Shown here: positions 56,601 to 63,785 of the stretch, piece after piece
Numbering within the stretch: the stretch's first letter is position 1
How the letters are laid out: every line of letters begins with the position of its first letter
Assembly: GCA_964016885.1 (NCBI GenBank)
Contig: OZ024746.1
Coordinates: 102,135,711 to 102,199,710, forward strand
Origin: Eledone cirrhosa
Taxonomy: Eukaryota; Mollusca; Cephalopoda; Octopoda; Eledonidae
Reading direction: 5' to 3'
DNA: 64,000 nt
Translations under genes and position numbers: made by a program
Notes under the pieces: generated by a model
Told to the model about the DNA's origin: nothing
The model's input: only the letters and a program-made list of their open reading frames with translations
Databases searched by the model: none

Positions 56601-59600
56601 CTATTACACATCCAACAGAGCATGCATGCTTCGTTCCTTTCCAGTCTGCGCAGGCCCTCTGCACACAATGCCCATGTCTCACTGTCATATAACATTGCTG
56701 TTCGTATGCAGACATCATACAGTCTGCCTTTCATTTTTAGAGAGAAACCTTTAGCGGCCAATAGTGGTATAAGCTCTCTGAACTTTTTCCATCCCATACT
56801 GACTCTGGCTACTGTACTTTCTGATCACCTTCCACCACTGCTGATTTTGTCACCCAGGTAACGGAAGGTGTCCACTATTTCTATAGAGCCATCTGGGCAA
56901 TAGAAGGAGCAAGTATCCTGTGGACACTTGCTACTTATTGCAGCTGAGCACCGGCCACATATAAAATCTACGTTCTTAGATAGTTTACCTGTGATCCCAC
57001 TACATCTTTTATGCATCCATACTTTGCATTTGGGACATAAAATGGAATTTCTGCCTTCTCCTTTCCTACACACTGAGCATGGCCATTTACCAGAAGGGAC
57101 CTGTGCCCTATTTTCCTTCCTACATACTAGAACTTTAGTCTTAGACAGGTTAACTTTAAGGCCTTTTGATTCTAGGCCATGCTGCCATGTTTGGAATTTC
57201 TTCTCTAGTTCAGCCATTGATTCGGCTATGAGCGTTAGATCATCTGCGTATAGAAGTTCCCATGGGCAGCCGGTCTTGAACTCCTCTGTTATAGCCTGAA
57301 GGGCAATAATAAATAGGAGGGGGCTAAGGACAGAGTCCTGATGAACAACTTTTACGTTAAATTCTTCACTATATTCGTTGTTAATTCTAACTTTGCTGAC
57401 TGTTTCTTTATACATGGCTTGTATAGCTCTCACAAGCCATTCATCAACTCTTAGTTTTCTAAGGGCCCACCAGATAATGGCGCGGGGGGACTGTCAAATG
57501 CTTTCTCCAAGTCAACAAAAGCTAAGTATAGGGGTTTACTTTTAGCTAGGTACTTCTCCTGGAGTTGTCGTACACAAACCCAAACTGCATTTCATCTAGA
57601 TCAATTCGCTCTCTGATTAGTTGCGCTATAACTTTTTCTGTGACCTTCATGACCTGGTCAATTAATTTAATGCCTCTATAATTTCCTCTATCTAGGCATC
57701 TCCTTTACCCTTGTAGCAGTTAATGATGATGCTGCTATGCCAGTGTCATTTGGTATGACCCCGTTCTGTATGACTTGGTTTACTATCCGGGTGACCATAG
57801 TGTGTCCCACCGTTCCAGATGCTTTCAGCATTTCAGCAACTATCTCCGAAGGCCCAGCTGCCTTACCTGTCTTCATATCTTTGATTGCCTTACTTATTAT
57901 ACTACCTTCAACTTGCACTGCATTTTTACTATGACCTGAGCATTGCCTCTTTGAAAGTAAACTCTCTGTTTGTTACTCAAGTGTATGGCTAGCCTGTACA
58001 CTGAATGCGATATACCATGAAGCTTAAATTCAGAGAGATGCCACACTGCCTATGGCAGAGACACATACCTGCAACCAAGATAGTTTCTTATTTCATCATA
58101 GTTGTGTTGGTTCTGAGCATTATTAGGTAATGCACCTTCTATAGACGCTCAATCATGCCCCCTGTAAACATTTAAAGAGGTACTTGGTGCTGTTTATAGA
58201 AGAGCAACCTCCAACATTAATATGTGCACAATATTTCTTCAGCAAAAAGGCATTAAATGGCACAACATTCCTATTATCTACTGAATGTCATCCAATTTGC
58301 ACTGTACTTCCTGTCTTGTGATAGTGTATTCAGGGTTAAATTACCCTATGTCTCCCTAAAACACTAGAGTGTGATATAGAATATCTGACTGCTATTTCCA
58401 GCAGGCTCAACAGTCACATAAAGACTTCTCTTTTGTCTTGAGTAAAAATACAAATAGGATTGTGTGAGTGAAGGGCGTTTACTGATATTCTTTTAGAGAT
58501 AAACACAGCCCCTATATAAGACTGTCTGCCCTCAACATTTTCCATTTCTATATAATTCTTCAATTATTTTAACATCTTCCCTTGCTCCCCAAATTCAGAT
58601 CTCTTACTGATACCCCCCCCCCCCATATTTTTTAATAGTTTCTTATCTCCCACCTATCTTCCATATCATAAGTGATCTACAACTGTCATTATAACAGACT
58701 TTCACCGATCAACACAGGGAAGATGTAAAACGAAGTCAACATGTGAAGCAGAACAGTAATTCAGAAAAACTGACAGGACAGAGTTTAGAGGGGACACATT
58801 TTACATAACAGATATGCTCTCTAGTACTGGTGGCACAATAAAATGAACTGTCTAAACTAATATGGTTGGTGTAAAACCATGCCAAAAATATGAGAATTTG
58901 GATGTTACATATACAAAGCTGGCCATTAACTTGTTTTGATAATAGTTCACTAATCTCTGTGGAAAGTGAAGCCATTCTGAAGATAATGTCATGATATGTG
59001 ATTTCAATGTTATCCATCAACAACCTAACTAGATACACTTATGCAATGAAGAAAAAACAAAAAATCTTAAGCTTAATAACTAATATCTGTAGACATGTTT
59101 TGCTTTTCAGTAAAGCATGGACTCCAGCACAATTACAGTAGTAGCAATAAGACTATCACTGATGTACAGTATATAAAGGAGTATTGACTCCACCCCAGTT
59201 ATAGCAATAAGACTATTACTGGTGTACAGTACTGTACATAAACATGAAATATTGGAATATTTAAAATAAATAAATTGCTGAGCCATCATTTACTTTTCAC
59301 TAACTCACACATACTGAACAGCAGAGATTTTATTGTTTAATATCCTGTAATGATTTAGTAGAAAATACCTAAAAACAGGTTTGTCAATTCAAATGTTTGT
59401 TGTATCTTTACTAGTGGAGAGATTGTTGTGAAAATTTGCAGTACTAAGTTAAAGAATTTAATTTTTCATTGGTTCAGTTATAGTGCAGATTAAGAAGAAT
59501 ATCTTGGTACTGCAGCAATTTTGTAATTTATATGGTACAAGACTTGAAGAGTTAATGAATGAATAAATCATTTCAAAAGTGTGGAAGAAGCTTGCATAAC

Positions 59601-62306
59601 AAATAGATTAAGATTATAATACCTTTTGCCTGGTCCTCCAACTGACATAACCTGCGGGGCCATGTTAGATGCACGGCCACGGGCTGCACCGTGAAGATTT
59701 GGTCCCCAACTACCAACCACAACTCCAGCAATTTCTAGTTGCCCACCACGAGCATCTACAGGTGAACGGCCTACAAGAAAAAGGAATCTTTTTATTTATT
59801 TCCATAGGTGACACCACTTAAGATTACAATAACAAAAATAAAGAAACATTCTATTATAAAACTTTGCATGATTGTATATAAAATCATTTAATATTGTCCA
59901 CGCATAGATTAGATGGGTTGTCACATTATGAGATGTTAGGTCCAGAGATCATGCCTTGCTCTTCTGGGTCTGTATTTTGACTTGGCTTTTACAGCTGGAT
60001 ACCTTTCCTAATGCCAACCACCTTAGAGTAGACTGGGCGCTATTGTTGTCATGGCACCAATGTCTTGTTTCAAATTAAACAAATTTCAACTAATATGTAC
60101 ACAATACCCAACTAGGTCCCACTATTTCAACAATACCCAACTAGGTCCCAGCATGGCCACAGCTCATCAACTAGAACTGTTAAATACATAAAAGATTAAA
60201 TGTAGTTAGTATATTGATAGAAAAATGAATTTCAATTCATCATTTGAGAATCAACTATTTAGTTGTCAGCAAATTCAGCCATTTTAACAACTGTTTTAAG
60301 ACATCTTTGCTCAGATTATTTGAGCCAGTTTAATTCTAGCCATATTAATCAGCTAAGGAAAGTTGATTGACTATCTTTTCTTCAAATATATTTAACTAGC
60401 AGTGGTATCCGGCGTTGCACGGGATAAGGTATTTTGGAAGGCGAGCCGCCAACAGACCTAATCGTGGAAAAACTGCATGCCTGGACAATATGTAAAGAAA
60501 ATAAACCGAATACTCTGATGGCTGGATAATCTTTAAGATTTTCCTCGACGAAGCAGGAAAAATGCAGGTTTTCACCTAATGTGGGTCCTAGGGGATCAAG
60601 AAAATGAATTTTTTTATGTGCATAATATGCCTTGAAATTTCGGGAAAATCGGCTAGACATAACGCCTCCAAAAAGCCCTAAAAAGCTGAAGTTTTTCACC
60701 TAATGCGGGCCCTAGGCCATAAAAAAGTTGGATTTTCTTTGCTCACGGTATGAAGAAGAGACTGACTAATACATAGTTACAATTTCAAGGAAATTGGTCT
60801 GACGTAACACCTCAAAATAACCCTAAAAGCTTTAAAATGCAGTTTTTCACCTAACGCGGGCCCTAGGAGATCAAAAAGTTGAATTTTTTTTATGTGCATA
60901 ACACTCCCTGAAACATAAGTAATACACATGTAAAGTTTGAAAATAAATCAGTTGGGTACTTCTCGAATTTTAGGGATTCAAACTCACAGACACACACACA
61001 GACAGACATCCTCAGGGAAGTGACATAATGGAGACAGCCAGACATACAGACAGATATTATAAGGGCGCGACGTTATATGTATGTATCTATCTAAAAAGAG
61101 AAAGACTAAGAATTACATGTGTAAAGTTTGAAAACAGTCAGTTGGGTGGTTCTCAAGTTTTAGGGATTCAAACTCACACACACACAGACAGACATCCTCA
61201 GTTTTATATATATAGATAAATCCTACTAACACCAATTGTAAAGTTATGTCTTCAATCTTTAATCAGTGATAAAAACAATACTATATACACAGAAGCCAGT
61301 CTATTATTCCGATTCTGGGACTCATTTTGTCAAAAACAAACTGGAAATTATCTTATCTTTGTTCACCCATTAGCATTTAAACTGGCCATATCCAGCCAGA
61401 ATTCTCTCACCTCTTACTGTTCAAACCAGCCATAACTGGCCACTCATACCAATATTAAGGTATTGTCAAAATAAATAACAAAATCTCAGATTCGATATTA
61501 TGTGAGATAATTATTTGAGGTAAAACCTTTACCGTGAAAATACAATAGTAAATATAGAGTAATGTAAATGCTAAAGGGTTAAATAACAATATTTCAGCAA
61601 AATGACATTAGCAGTGCAGACATTCAACAAATATACCTTCTGGTAAAAATTTAAGTCCTGTGATTTCAAATAAGACTGCATGGGGCAGATGTGGGCTCCG
61701 TAAGCCTTGGAGAAGGCAGCCCATATAGGAGAACTGTGTCTCCAAATAAACTAGGACTGCATGGGGTAGACGTAGGCTCTTTGGAGAAGGCAGCCTGTCT
61801 TGGAGTGCAGTGGCTCAGAATAAAAACTGATACAGGTTAGAGAAGACCTTTTAGTCCAGTAAGACTAGTGCTGGTGACACGAATAATGTAGCCAGTCAAT
61901 GCTGTAAAGTGCTAAGTGTTAGCAAGGGCATCCAGCCACTAAAATATTGCTAAGTTCAACACATTTCAGATGCACCAGACAGCCACTGTTGCAGCTGCTG
62001 CACTAAACAGCCACTGCACCATATTCTATATATACATCAAACATACCATCCAATACAAAAAAAAATATTAAGCTTACCAAGGATACCTCTTCCCCGACCT
62101 TTGTTCTGGTTCTGTCCACCAGCAGAAATATTTGGTTGAATTTGAGATGCACCAGGAGGTCGATGATTGAAGTTAACATTAGAGTAGGGTGGAAAAGGAT
62201 AATTGTTGTACAAAGCAGTAGCAGGTAATGGTGCTTTGGCAAATTCTACTTTCAGTCCTTCCAATATTGCTTGTCTCATTCGTTCCACCTTAAGTACTTG
62301 ATCAAC
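5378..62306 (-). CDS. FAM120A: FAM120A/C-like protein (constitutive coactivator of PPAR-gamma-like), C-terminal 302 residues, five exons
   Basis: Joining 62306-62078, 59770-59623, 7802-7715, 6990-6833 and 5663-5378 gives one open frame of 909 nt including the stop; all four introns are GT-AG and the phases (1, 2, 0, 2) match at every junction. The product is Gly/Arg-rich with RG and RGG clusters and no enzyme motif. The segment RGGQLEIAGVVVGSW, followed by RGR and QVMSVGGP, resembles the C-terminal part of vertebrate FAM120A/FAM120C as I remember it. In that family the N-terminal half is a catalytically degenerate flap-nuclease/PIN-like domain and the C-terminal half binds RNA; human FAM120A is described as an RNA-binding scaffold for Src-family kinase/PI3K signalling. 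The N-terminal exons lie beyond the window. The family call rests on remembered similarity, and paralogue A versus C cannot be decided. The third visible exon is separated from the second by a 51,820-bp intron filled mostly by a minisatellite. Confidence 0.75.
5805..5885 (-). repeat. Diverged LINE/SINE-tail fragment
   Basis: AAGGCTGGATGTCTTTCTTAACATAAACCAAC matches the complement of the GTTGGTGTTAGGAAGGGCATCCAG box found in the other tails in this window, with several changes. Confidence 0.5.
6246..6364. repeat. Four-copy ~30-bp minisatellite in the last intron
   Basis: Units start at 6246, 6276, 6305 and 6335, each reading GATGGTAGGGTA.ATTAGGTA followed by GAAA and a variable spacer. The rest of this intron (5664-6832) has only the SINE fragments listed and GA-rich or AT-rich sequence. 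Confidence 0.8.
6590..6785 (-). mobile_element. tRNA-derived SINE remnant
   Basis: The minus strand has GGTCATGGGTTCAATTCC, with a B-box-like GGTTCAATTCC (complement at 6714-6724), in a tRNA-like context. No complete cloverleaf or A box can be drawn, so it is not a tRNA gene. It lies in the intron between the last two coding exons. Confidence 0.55.
6833..6990 (-). CDS. FAM120A: Fourth visible coding exon, RG/PR-rich RNA-binding segment
   Basis: Minus-strand acceptor TTTTTCCTCTGTCTCAG is strong. The exon reads NEARFSRGRGFRPPTRRPLR, then ARPRPGSKPRNTRG, and ends VRGRGCTVEISG plus two bases before the perfect donor GTAAGT. It starts in phase 0 and ends in phase 2. About one residue in four is arginine, with RGRG and PRP motifs typical of unstructured RNA-binding tails and arginine-methylation targets (inference). 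Read through without splicing, the frame meets a TAA inside the donor. Confidence 0.82.
7176..7395 (-). mobile_element. Diverged copy of the same tRNA-derived SINE, in the intron between exons 3 and 4
   Basis: It shares GAGGAAGAATCGAC, TTATTGACC-like, GACTCAGAG and GGAACAAATACT segments with 63566-63785 in the same orientation. The B-box region (near 7311-7325) is degenerate. It takes up much of the 724-bp intron. Confidence 0.68.
7535..7615 (-). repeat. Short SINE/LINE-tail-like fragment
   Basis: GTACTAGGTGTTTTGTCATCGTGGCACCAGC resembles the complement of the GGTGCCACG.AAAAAGCAC part of the LINE tail seen at 63260-63340. The fragment is short and diverged. Confidence 0.4.
7715..7802 (-). 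CDS. FAM120A: Third visible coding exon (29 codons), downstream of the giant satellite intron
   Basis: Minus-strand acceptor ATTTTGTCTATAG is followed by A then GTA TCT CGC; the single A completes the Arg codon begun 51.8 kb upstream. The exon ends CAATCA before a perfect donor GTAAGT, in phase 0. It encodes VSRNVASNRAIRGKAST, then ALYGMGRGLRQS, basic and Arg/Gly-rich. Phase matching across the huge intron is the main evidence that the satellite sits inside a working gene. Only about 50 bp separate the acceptor from the nearest satellite unit. Confidence 0.8.
8405..8960. repeat. Short higher-order block, three copies at 168- and 264-bp spacing
   Basis: A run of about five units beginning GGGATCACTGGAATTCAT and containing ATACAAGAG, two ATACATACTAGAG variants and a GTGGACTATATA unit starts at 8405, 8573 and 8837. 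The spacings are exactly 7 and 11 units, showing that blocks have been copied in register. Confidence 0.85.
10394..12600. repeat. ~0.5-kb higher-order repeats separated by a junction unit
   Basis: The junction sequence GGAATGTATATTAGAGGG is followed by ATAGAGGGACCA, so the unit carries an extra 8 bp (TAGAGGGA). It opens blocks at about 10394, 10897, 11418, 11933, 12406 and 12590. The blocks are 473-521 bp long (roughly 20-22 units) and share internal marker units such as TTACTAGAGGGACCTGCGG, CTAGAGCAGGGACGAC and CTAAAGGGACCGCCGG. The extra 8 bp shifts the register by 8, so the reading frame changes at each junction. Confidence 0.85.
10581..16805. repeat. 3.3-kb tandem duplication (copy 1 10581-13524, copy 2 13871-16805)
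   Basis: Marker units recur in the same order at offsets of 3290 bp (10581/13871), then 3314 bp (10897/14211, 11418/14732), 3290 bp (11933/15223) and 3281 bp (12406/15687, 12631/15912, 13135/16416). The offset changes correspond to a one-unit gain (24 bp), a one-unit loss and a 9-bp loss. Between these indels the copies look nearly identical, including odd units such as GAATAATAGAGGGGCC. The duplication is therefore recent. Confidence 0.88.
18345..22620. repeat. 2.25-2.30-kb tandem duplication within the array
   Basis: The block starting at the TGA-bearing unit at 18345 recurs at 20644 (2299 bp). After a two-unit (48-bp) loss the offset is 2251 bp (19572/21823, 20062/22313). The second copy keeps private variants of the first, such as GAGGGATAAATGTAATAGAT and ATATATAGTAGAGGG. 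Confidence 0.85.
22662..34150. repeat. Three-period tandem amplification, offsets 3722, 3674 and 3162 bp
   Basis: The TGA-bearing junction starts copies at 22943, 26665, 30339 and 33501. Internal markers repeat in parallel: 24386/28108/31270 and 25201/28923/32085. The third period lacks about 512 bp present in the second (the block at 27399-27926). Long stretches differ by only scattered single bases, for example CTACTGGAGTATATACTAG units that recur in each copy. Confidence 0.87.
34170..46400. repeat. ~3.8-kb tandem amplification in the right-central array
   Basis: Blocks recur at 37698/41493 and 38489/42284 (3795 bp), 35536/39430/43201 (3894 and 3771 bp) and 36099/39969/44443 (3870 and 4474 bp); the 37698 block appears a third time at 45927. 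The unequal spacings show later gains and losses of whole sub-blocks. Confidence 0.83.
46880..52102. repeat. 2.7-kb tandem duplication near the right end (46880-49440 and 49566-52102)
   Basis: Markers repeat at 2686 bp (46910/49596, 47167/49853, 47829/50515). After loss of one 24-bp unit near 50825 the offset is 2662 bp (48676/51338, 48981/51643). The end of the block, with two closely spaced junction units, appears a third time at about 52757-52865. Confidence 0.87.
53801..54149. other. AT-rich intron spacer, nothing recognised
   Basis: The last degenerate satellite unit gives way near 53807 to ordinary AT-rich sequence with short A/T runs. It could include the 3' end of the Helitron, but I could not find a convincing terminal hairpin followed by CTRR. 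Confidence 0.5.
54150..55905 (-). pseudogene. Decayed Helitron Rep/helicase, C-terminal (Pif1-like helicase) part
   Basis: Conceptual minus-strand translation, with stops and frameshifts, follows the Helitron helicase in order. From about 55881 the spacer region reads EEIAEHC, RLYTVSP and LYLRVLLLHVPG. A degraded Walker A reads AGGCDKTC (near 55290) where GGTGKT is expected. A degraded motif II reads LIILVEASM where DEAPM is expected, and motif III reads FGGKVLLLGGEFKQ (near 55000). The end of the domain reads LCNSTRLEV, GRCVLIPRLKLAPSDPN (54547-54320), with traces of the last helicase motif down to about 54150. The altered Walker residues and multiple breaks mean the protein is not functional. 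It belongs with the N-terminal fragment at 57925-58400, from which a LINE separates it. Confidence 0.82.
55906..56155 (-). repeat. LINE/SINE 3' tail with (GAT)n end
   Basis: Minus-strand sequence starts TCGTGTAGGTGTCACGAC, passes GTTGGTGTTAGGAAGGGCAT, and ends CGTTAAACAATGATGATGATT. It is closely similar to the stand-alone copy at 4492-4752. Either it is the authentic 3' end of the LINE or a SINE that shares the LINE tail. Confidence 0.75.
56216..56249 (+). other. G-quadruplex-prone tract in the LINE 3' region
   Basis: The plus strand carries GGGGGTGGGGG, GGGG, GGG and GGGGG separated by 2-4 bases, fitting the G3+N1-7 pattern. The LINE itself is on the minus strand, so its RNA would carry the C-rich complement. 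Confidence 0.6.
57925..58400 (-). pseudogene. Decayed Helitron, upstream part of the same element
   Basis: The minus strand at 58285-58171 reads VDNRNVVPFNAFLLKKY, then CAHINVGGCSSINSTKYLFK, a stretch characteristic of Helitron transposases upstream of the helicase. After stops, 58110-57935 reads NYDEIRNYL, AVWHLSEFKLHG and RVYFQRGNAQ, again in the Helitron order. The continuation is found 2 kb lower at 55905, beyond the inserted LINE. Upstream of 58400 the similarity fades. Confidence 0.75.
58401..59622. other. Intron sequence without a recognised gene
   Basis: It is AT-rich and holds a run of C at about 58614-58624. Near 59119-59231 it has an imperfect duplication of about 50 bp (GACTCCA...AGCAATAAGACTAT...GTACAGTA) separated by about 15 bp. 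It may include the remote 5' part of the Helitron, but I cannot show this. Confidence 0.5.
59623..59770 (-). CDS. FAM120A: Second visible coding exon, carrying the conserved QLEIAGVVVGSW / QVMSVGGP segment
   Basis: Minus-strand acceptor TTTTTCTTGTAG is followed by GCCGTTCACC; the exon ends CCAGGCAAAAG before a non-ideal donor GTATTA. It starts in phase 1 (completing a Gly codon from the previous exon) and ends in phase 2 (first two bases of an Arg codon). The 48 full codons include RGGQLEIAGVVVGSWGP, AARGRASN and PQVMSVGGPGK. This is the most family-diagnostic stretch in the window. The donor, with T at +4 and T at +5, is weaker than the GTAAGT donors of the following exons, and it opens the 51.8-kb intron. 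Confidence 0.82.
59890..60180 (-). repeat. Composite SINE fragments in the intron between visible exons 1 and 2
   Basis: Bases 59985-60060 read ACAGCTGGATACCTTTCC, TAATGCCAACCAC and CATGGCACCAATG, the complement of the LINE/SINE tail. Bases 60146-60180 (CCAGCATGGCCACAGCTC) resemble the end of the tRNA-derived cephalopod SINE. Between them a 20-bp sequence (CAATACCCAACTAGGTCCCA) occurs twice, at 60102 and 60131. Confidence 0.55.
60393..61219. mobile_element. Interspersed repeat with GGCGTTGCACGGG head and TATATATATAGAT end
   Basis: It starts TAACTAGCAGTGGTATCCGG then CGTTGCACGGG, and ends CAGTTTTATATATATAGATA, a head and tail found in many invertebrate interspersed repeats. Inside, a module with TTTTCACCTAA.G.GGG.CCTAGG recurs near 60567, 60691 and 60845. 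A second module with GTTTGAAAA, CAGTTGGGT, TTTTAGGGATTCAAACTCAC and ACAGACAGACATCCTCAG occurs at 60936-61017 and 61127-61201. No coding capacity is evident; the open frame on the minus strand at 60382-60699 is incidental. Its class is uncertain (non-autonomous DNA element or similar). Confidence 0.6.
61660..61990. repeat. Local duplication followed by a LINE/SINE-tail fragment
   Basis: AGACTGCATGGGGCAGATG, then GGCTC and GGAGAAGGCAGCC, occurs at about 61673-61725 and again at 61745-61795. Bases 61860-61945 (GCTGTAAAGTGCTAAGTGTT, AGCAAGGGCATCCAGCC) are a diverged plus-strand tail fragment. The remainder of the intron 59771-62077 is AT-rich with nothing else recognised. Confidence 0.5.
62078..62306 (-). 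CDS. FAM120A: First visible coding exon of the FAM120A-like gene (76 codons plus 1 nt)
   Basis: The minus strand reads acceptor ATATTTTAG then GTTGATCAAG, and ends CTTG before the donor GTAAGC. The exon starts in phase 0 and ends in phase 1. It encodes VDQVLKVERMRQAILEGLKV, a probable amphipathic helix, then a Pro/Tyr/Asn-rich linker (NNYPFPPYSNVNF), and finishes with NQNKGRGRGIL, the first RG cluster. Since it begins in phase 0 with an acceptor, at least one more exon must lie upstream (above 62306). I saw no convincing candidate between 62307 and 64000, where most of the sequence is LINE and SINE. Confidence 0.8.
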
Positions 62307-62387
62307 CTAAAATATATAATATACATTCATTATAAACTATTTTCTTATTGAAATCATACGGTAGCAAAATATAAGACTAAGATCCTT

Positions 62388-63522
62388 GTAAGTAGATGAG
62401 AAAACAGAACCCAGATCCCCTCAGGGAAATGGCCTTGCTCAGTATGTAGGAACTCCATCCTCTGCCCCAAATGCAAACAATGGGTACACAAAAGATGTAG
62501 TGGGATCTCAGAAGCTTAACTAAGAATGTAGGCTTCACATGTAGCAGCTGTGCTGGGACAGCAAGCAGCAAATGGCCACAGGAAACAAGCACCACCAAAC
62601 CCTGGGAGGGCTCTGTAGAAACAGTAGACAGCTTCTGCTACCTAGGTGACCAAATTAGCAGTGGAGGTGGGTGTTCGGAAAGTACAATAACTAGGGTAAG
62701 AACGGGATGGAAGAAGTTCAGGGAGCTACTGCCACTGTTAGCTGCAAAAGGCTTCTCCCTCAAAATGAAAGGCAGACTGTATGATGCGTGTATACGATCA
62801 GGAATGTTACATGGTAGGGAGACCTGGGCGCTGAATGTGGAAGACTTGCGTAGATTAGAAAGAAATGAAGCCCGCATGCTCCGATGGATGTGTAATAGTA
62901 ATATACGCGAATGGCAAAGCATAAATGAATTGAGAGAGAGACTGAGCATAAGAGGAATCAAATGCTGTGTGCAGGGGAGGAGGTTGCGTTGGTATGGACA
63001 TGTGATGCGTATGAAGGATGACTGCTGCATAAAAAGGTGCAGAGCACTAGAAGTCGATGGAAACCGCAGAGTGGGGAGAGCCAAGAAGACCTGGGGTGAG
63101 GTGATAAAAGCCGACCTTACCCAATTGCACCTTTCAAAGGCGATGACACACGACCGTGACCTCTGGCGCCACGCAATAATACAGAAGACACGACCCCCCA
63201 CGGGTACAAGCCGAAGCTGAAGCATATAGACAATATGCCCCGACCCCCTCCCACTGCAAAGTAGACGTGGAGGTGCCACGGATAAAAAGCACCCAGATCA
63301 CGCTGTAAAGTGGACGTGTAGGTGCCACGGAAAAAAAGCACCCAACACTCACTGTAAATGAGGTTGGTGTTAGGAAGGGCATCCAGCTGTAGAAATCAAG
63401 CCAAAATCAGTTCCCGTATGAGCAAGGCATGGTCAGCCGACCTGGTACTGCCCACAACAGGACAACCCGTCTAACCCATGTTAGCGTGGAAGAATGGACT
63501 TAAAACGATGATGATGATGATG
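62388..63522 (+). mobile_element. Second, 5'-truncated copy of the YADD-type LINE, opposite orientation
   Basis: The homology to the 55906-57935 element starts near 62388 (PSGKWPCSVCR, at 62415 on) and runs through the Cys/His cluster, then VDSFCYLGDQISSGG and GWKKFRELLPLLAAKGFSL. The C-terminal domain is open for 151 codons from 62765 to 63220 (MKGRLYDACIRSGML, RRLERNEARMLRWMCNSNI, RRLRWYGHVMRM). The catalytic YADD part is absent. The element ends with a tail containing GTTGGTGTTAGGAAGGGCAT and AACCCATGTTAGCGTGGAA, then (GAT)n at 63507-63522. It lies in the intron upstream of the first visible exon. Confidence 0.87.
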
Positions 63523-63565
63523 CCATAACTTGTGAAGGAGTCAAAGGGGCGTTGTAGTAACAAAC

Positions 63566-63785
63566 AGCATTTGTTGGAGCCCATCTCTTCTCCAGGTCTC
63601 AACAGACTTCTTCGAGAAAAGGATAGAGATATGGAGGAAGAATCGACACCAGTACTTGACTGCTACTTTTTTTATTGACCTTGAAAGTATGAAAGGTCAA
63701 AGTTGACTGTGGCAAGATTTGAACTCAGAGAACTGGAACAAATACTGCATTCAAACAACCCAGCAACTTCACTGCCTTAGCACAA
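63566..63785 (-). mobile_element. Cephalopod-type tRNA-derived SINE
   Basis: The minus strand reads CTAAGGCAGTGAAGTTGCTG, then GAGTTCAAATC (a Pol III B-box-like sequence, complement at 63716-63726), TCAACTTTGACCTTTCAT, AAGGTCAATAAA and AGTACTGGTGTCGATTC. This order matches the common octopus/squid tRNA-related SINE as I remember it. It is diverged and presumably inactive. Confidence 0.75.

Larger units (their letters stand above)
55906..57935 (-). mobile_element. Degraded YADD-type LINE (non-LTR retrotransposon) inserted in the Helitron
   Basis: Minus-strand fragments in order: IKDMKTGKAAGPSEIVAEML (from about 57900), the RT motif LAFVDLEKAFDS (near 57510), LLYADDLTLIAES (near 57240), a Cys/His cluster CSVCRKGEGRNSILCPKCK followed by WMHKRCSG (about 57090-56990), VDTFRYLGDKISSGG (near 56860), and a C-terminal domain with MKGRLYDVCIRTAMLYDSETW and RRLRWCGHVMRM (56797-56400). 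Stops and frameshifts break the ORF. The 3' end (56155-55906) is the shared LINE/SINE tail ending in GATGATGATT. The 5' end lacks the start of a typical ORF, so the copy is 5'-truncated. The insertion interrupts the Helitron in the same orientation. Confidence 0.85.
7803..59622 (-). other. Giant 51,820-bp intron of the FAM120A-like gene
   Basis: It is bounded by donor GTATTA (59622 side) and acceptor TATAG (7803 side) on the minus strand; phase 2 is preserved across it. Reading in transcript order it holds about 1.2 kb of unique AT-rich sequence with a short duplication, a Helitron remnant split by a LINE, about 350 bp of AT-rich sequence, about 46 kb of 24-bp minisatellite, and about 50 bp leading to the acceptor. 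Nearly 90 percent of the intron is satellite. Confidence 0.8.

Noticed and set aside
56577..57299. Plus-strand open frames over the LINE
   Set aside because: They are complementary to the minus-strand RT and C-terminal domain, which carry recognisable motifs.
60382..60699. 105-codon minus-strand frame
   Set aside because: It falls within a non-coding interspersed repeat with internal duplications and shows no recognisable domain.
62765..63220. Independent gene encoding a 151-residue protein
   Set aside because: It matches the C-terminal domain of the LINE at 56400-56797 almost residue for residue and ends in the LINE tail, so it is a truncated retroelement.
62638..63382. Minus-strand open frames, up to 213 codons, over the second LINE
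   Set aside because: The plus strand carries the LINE C-terminal domain; the minus frames are its complement and have no domain.
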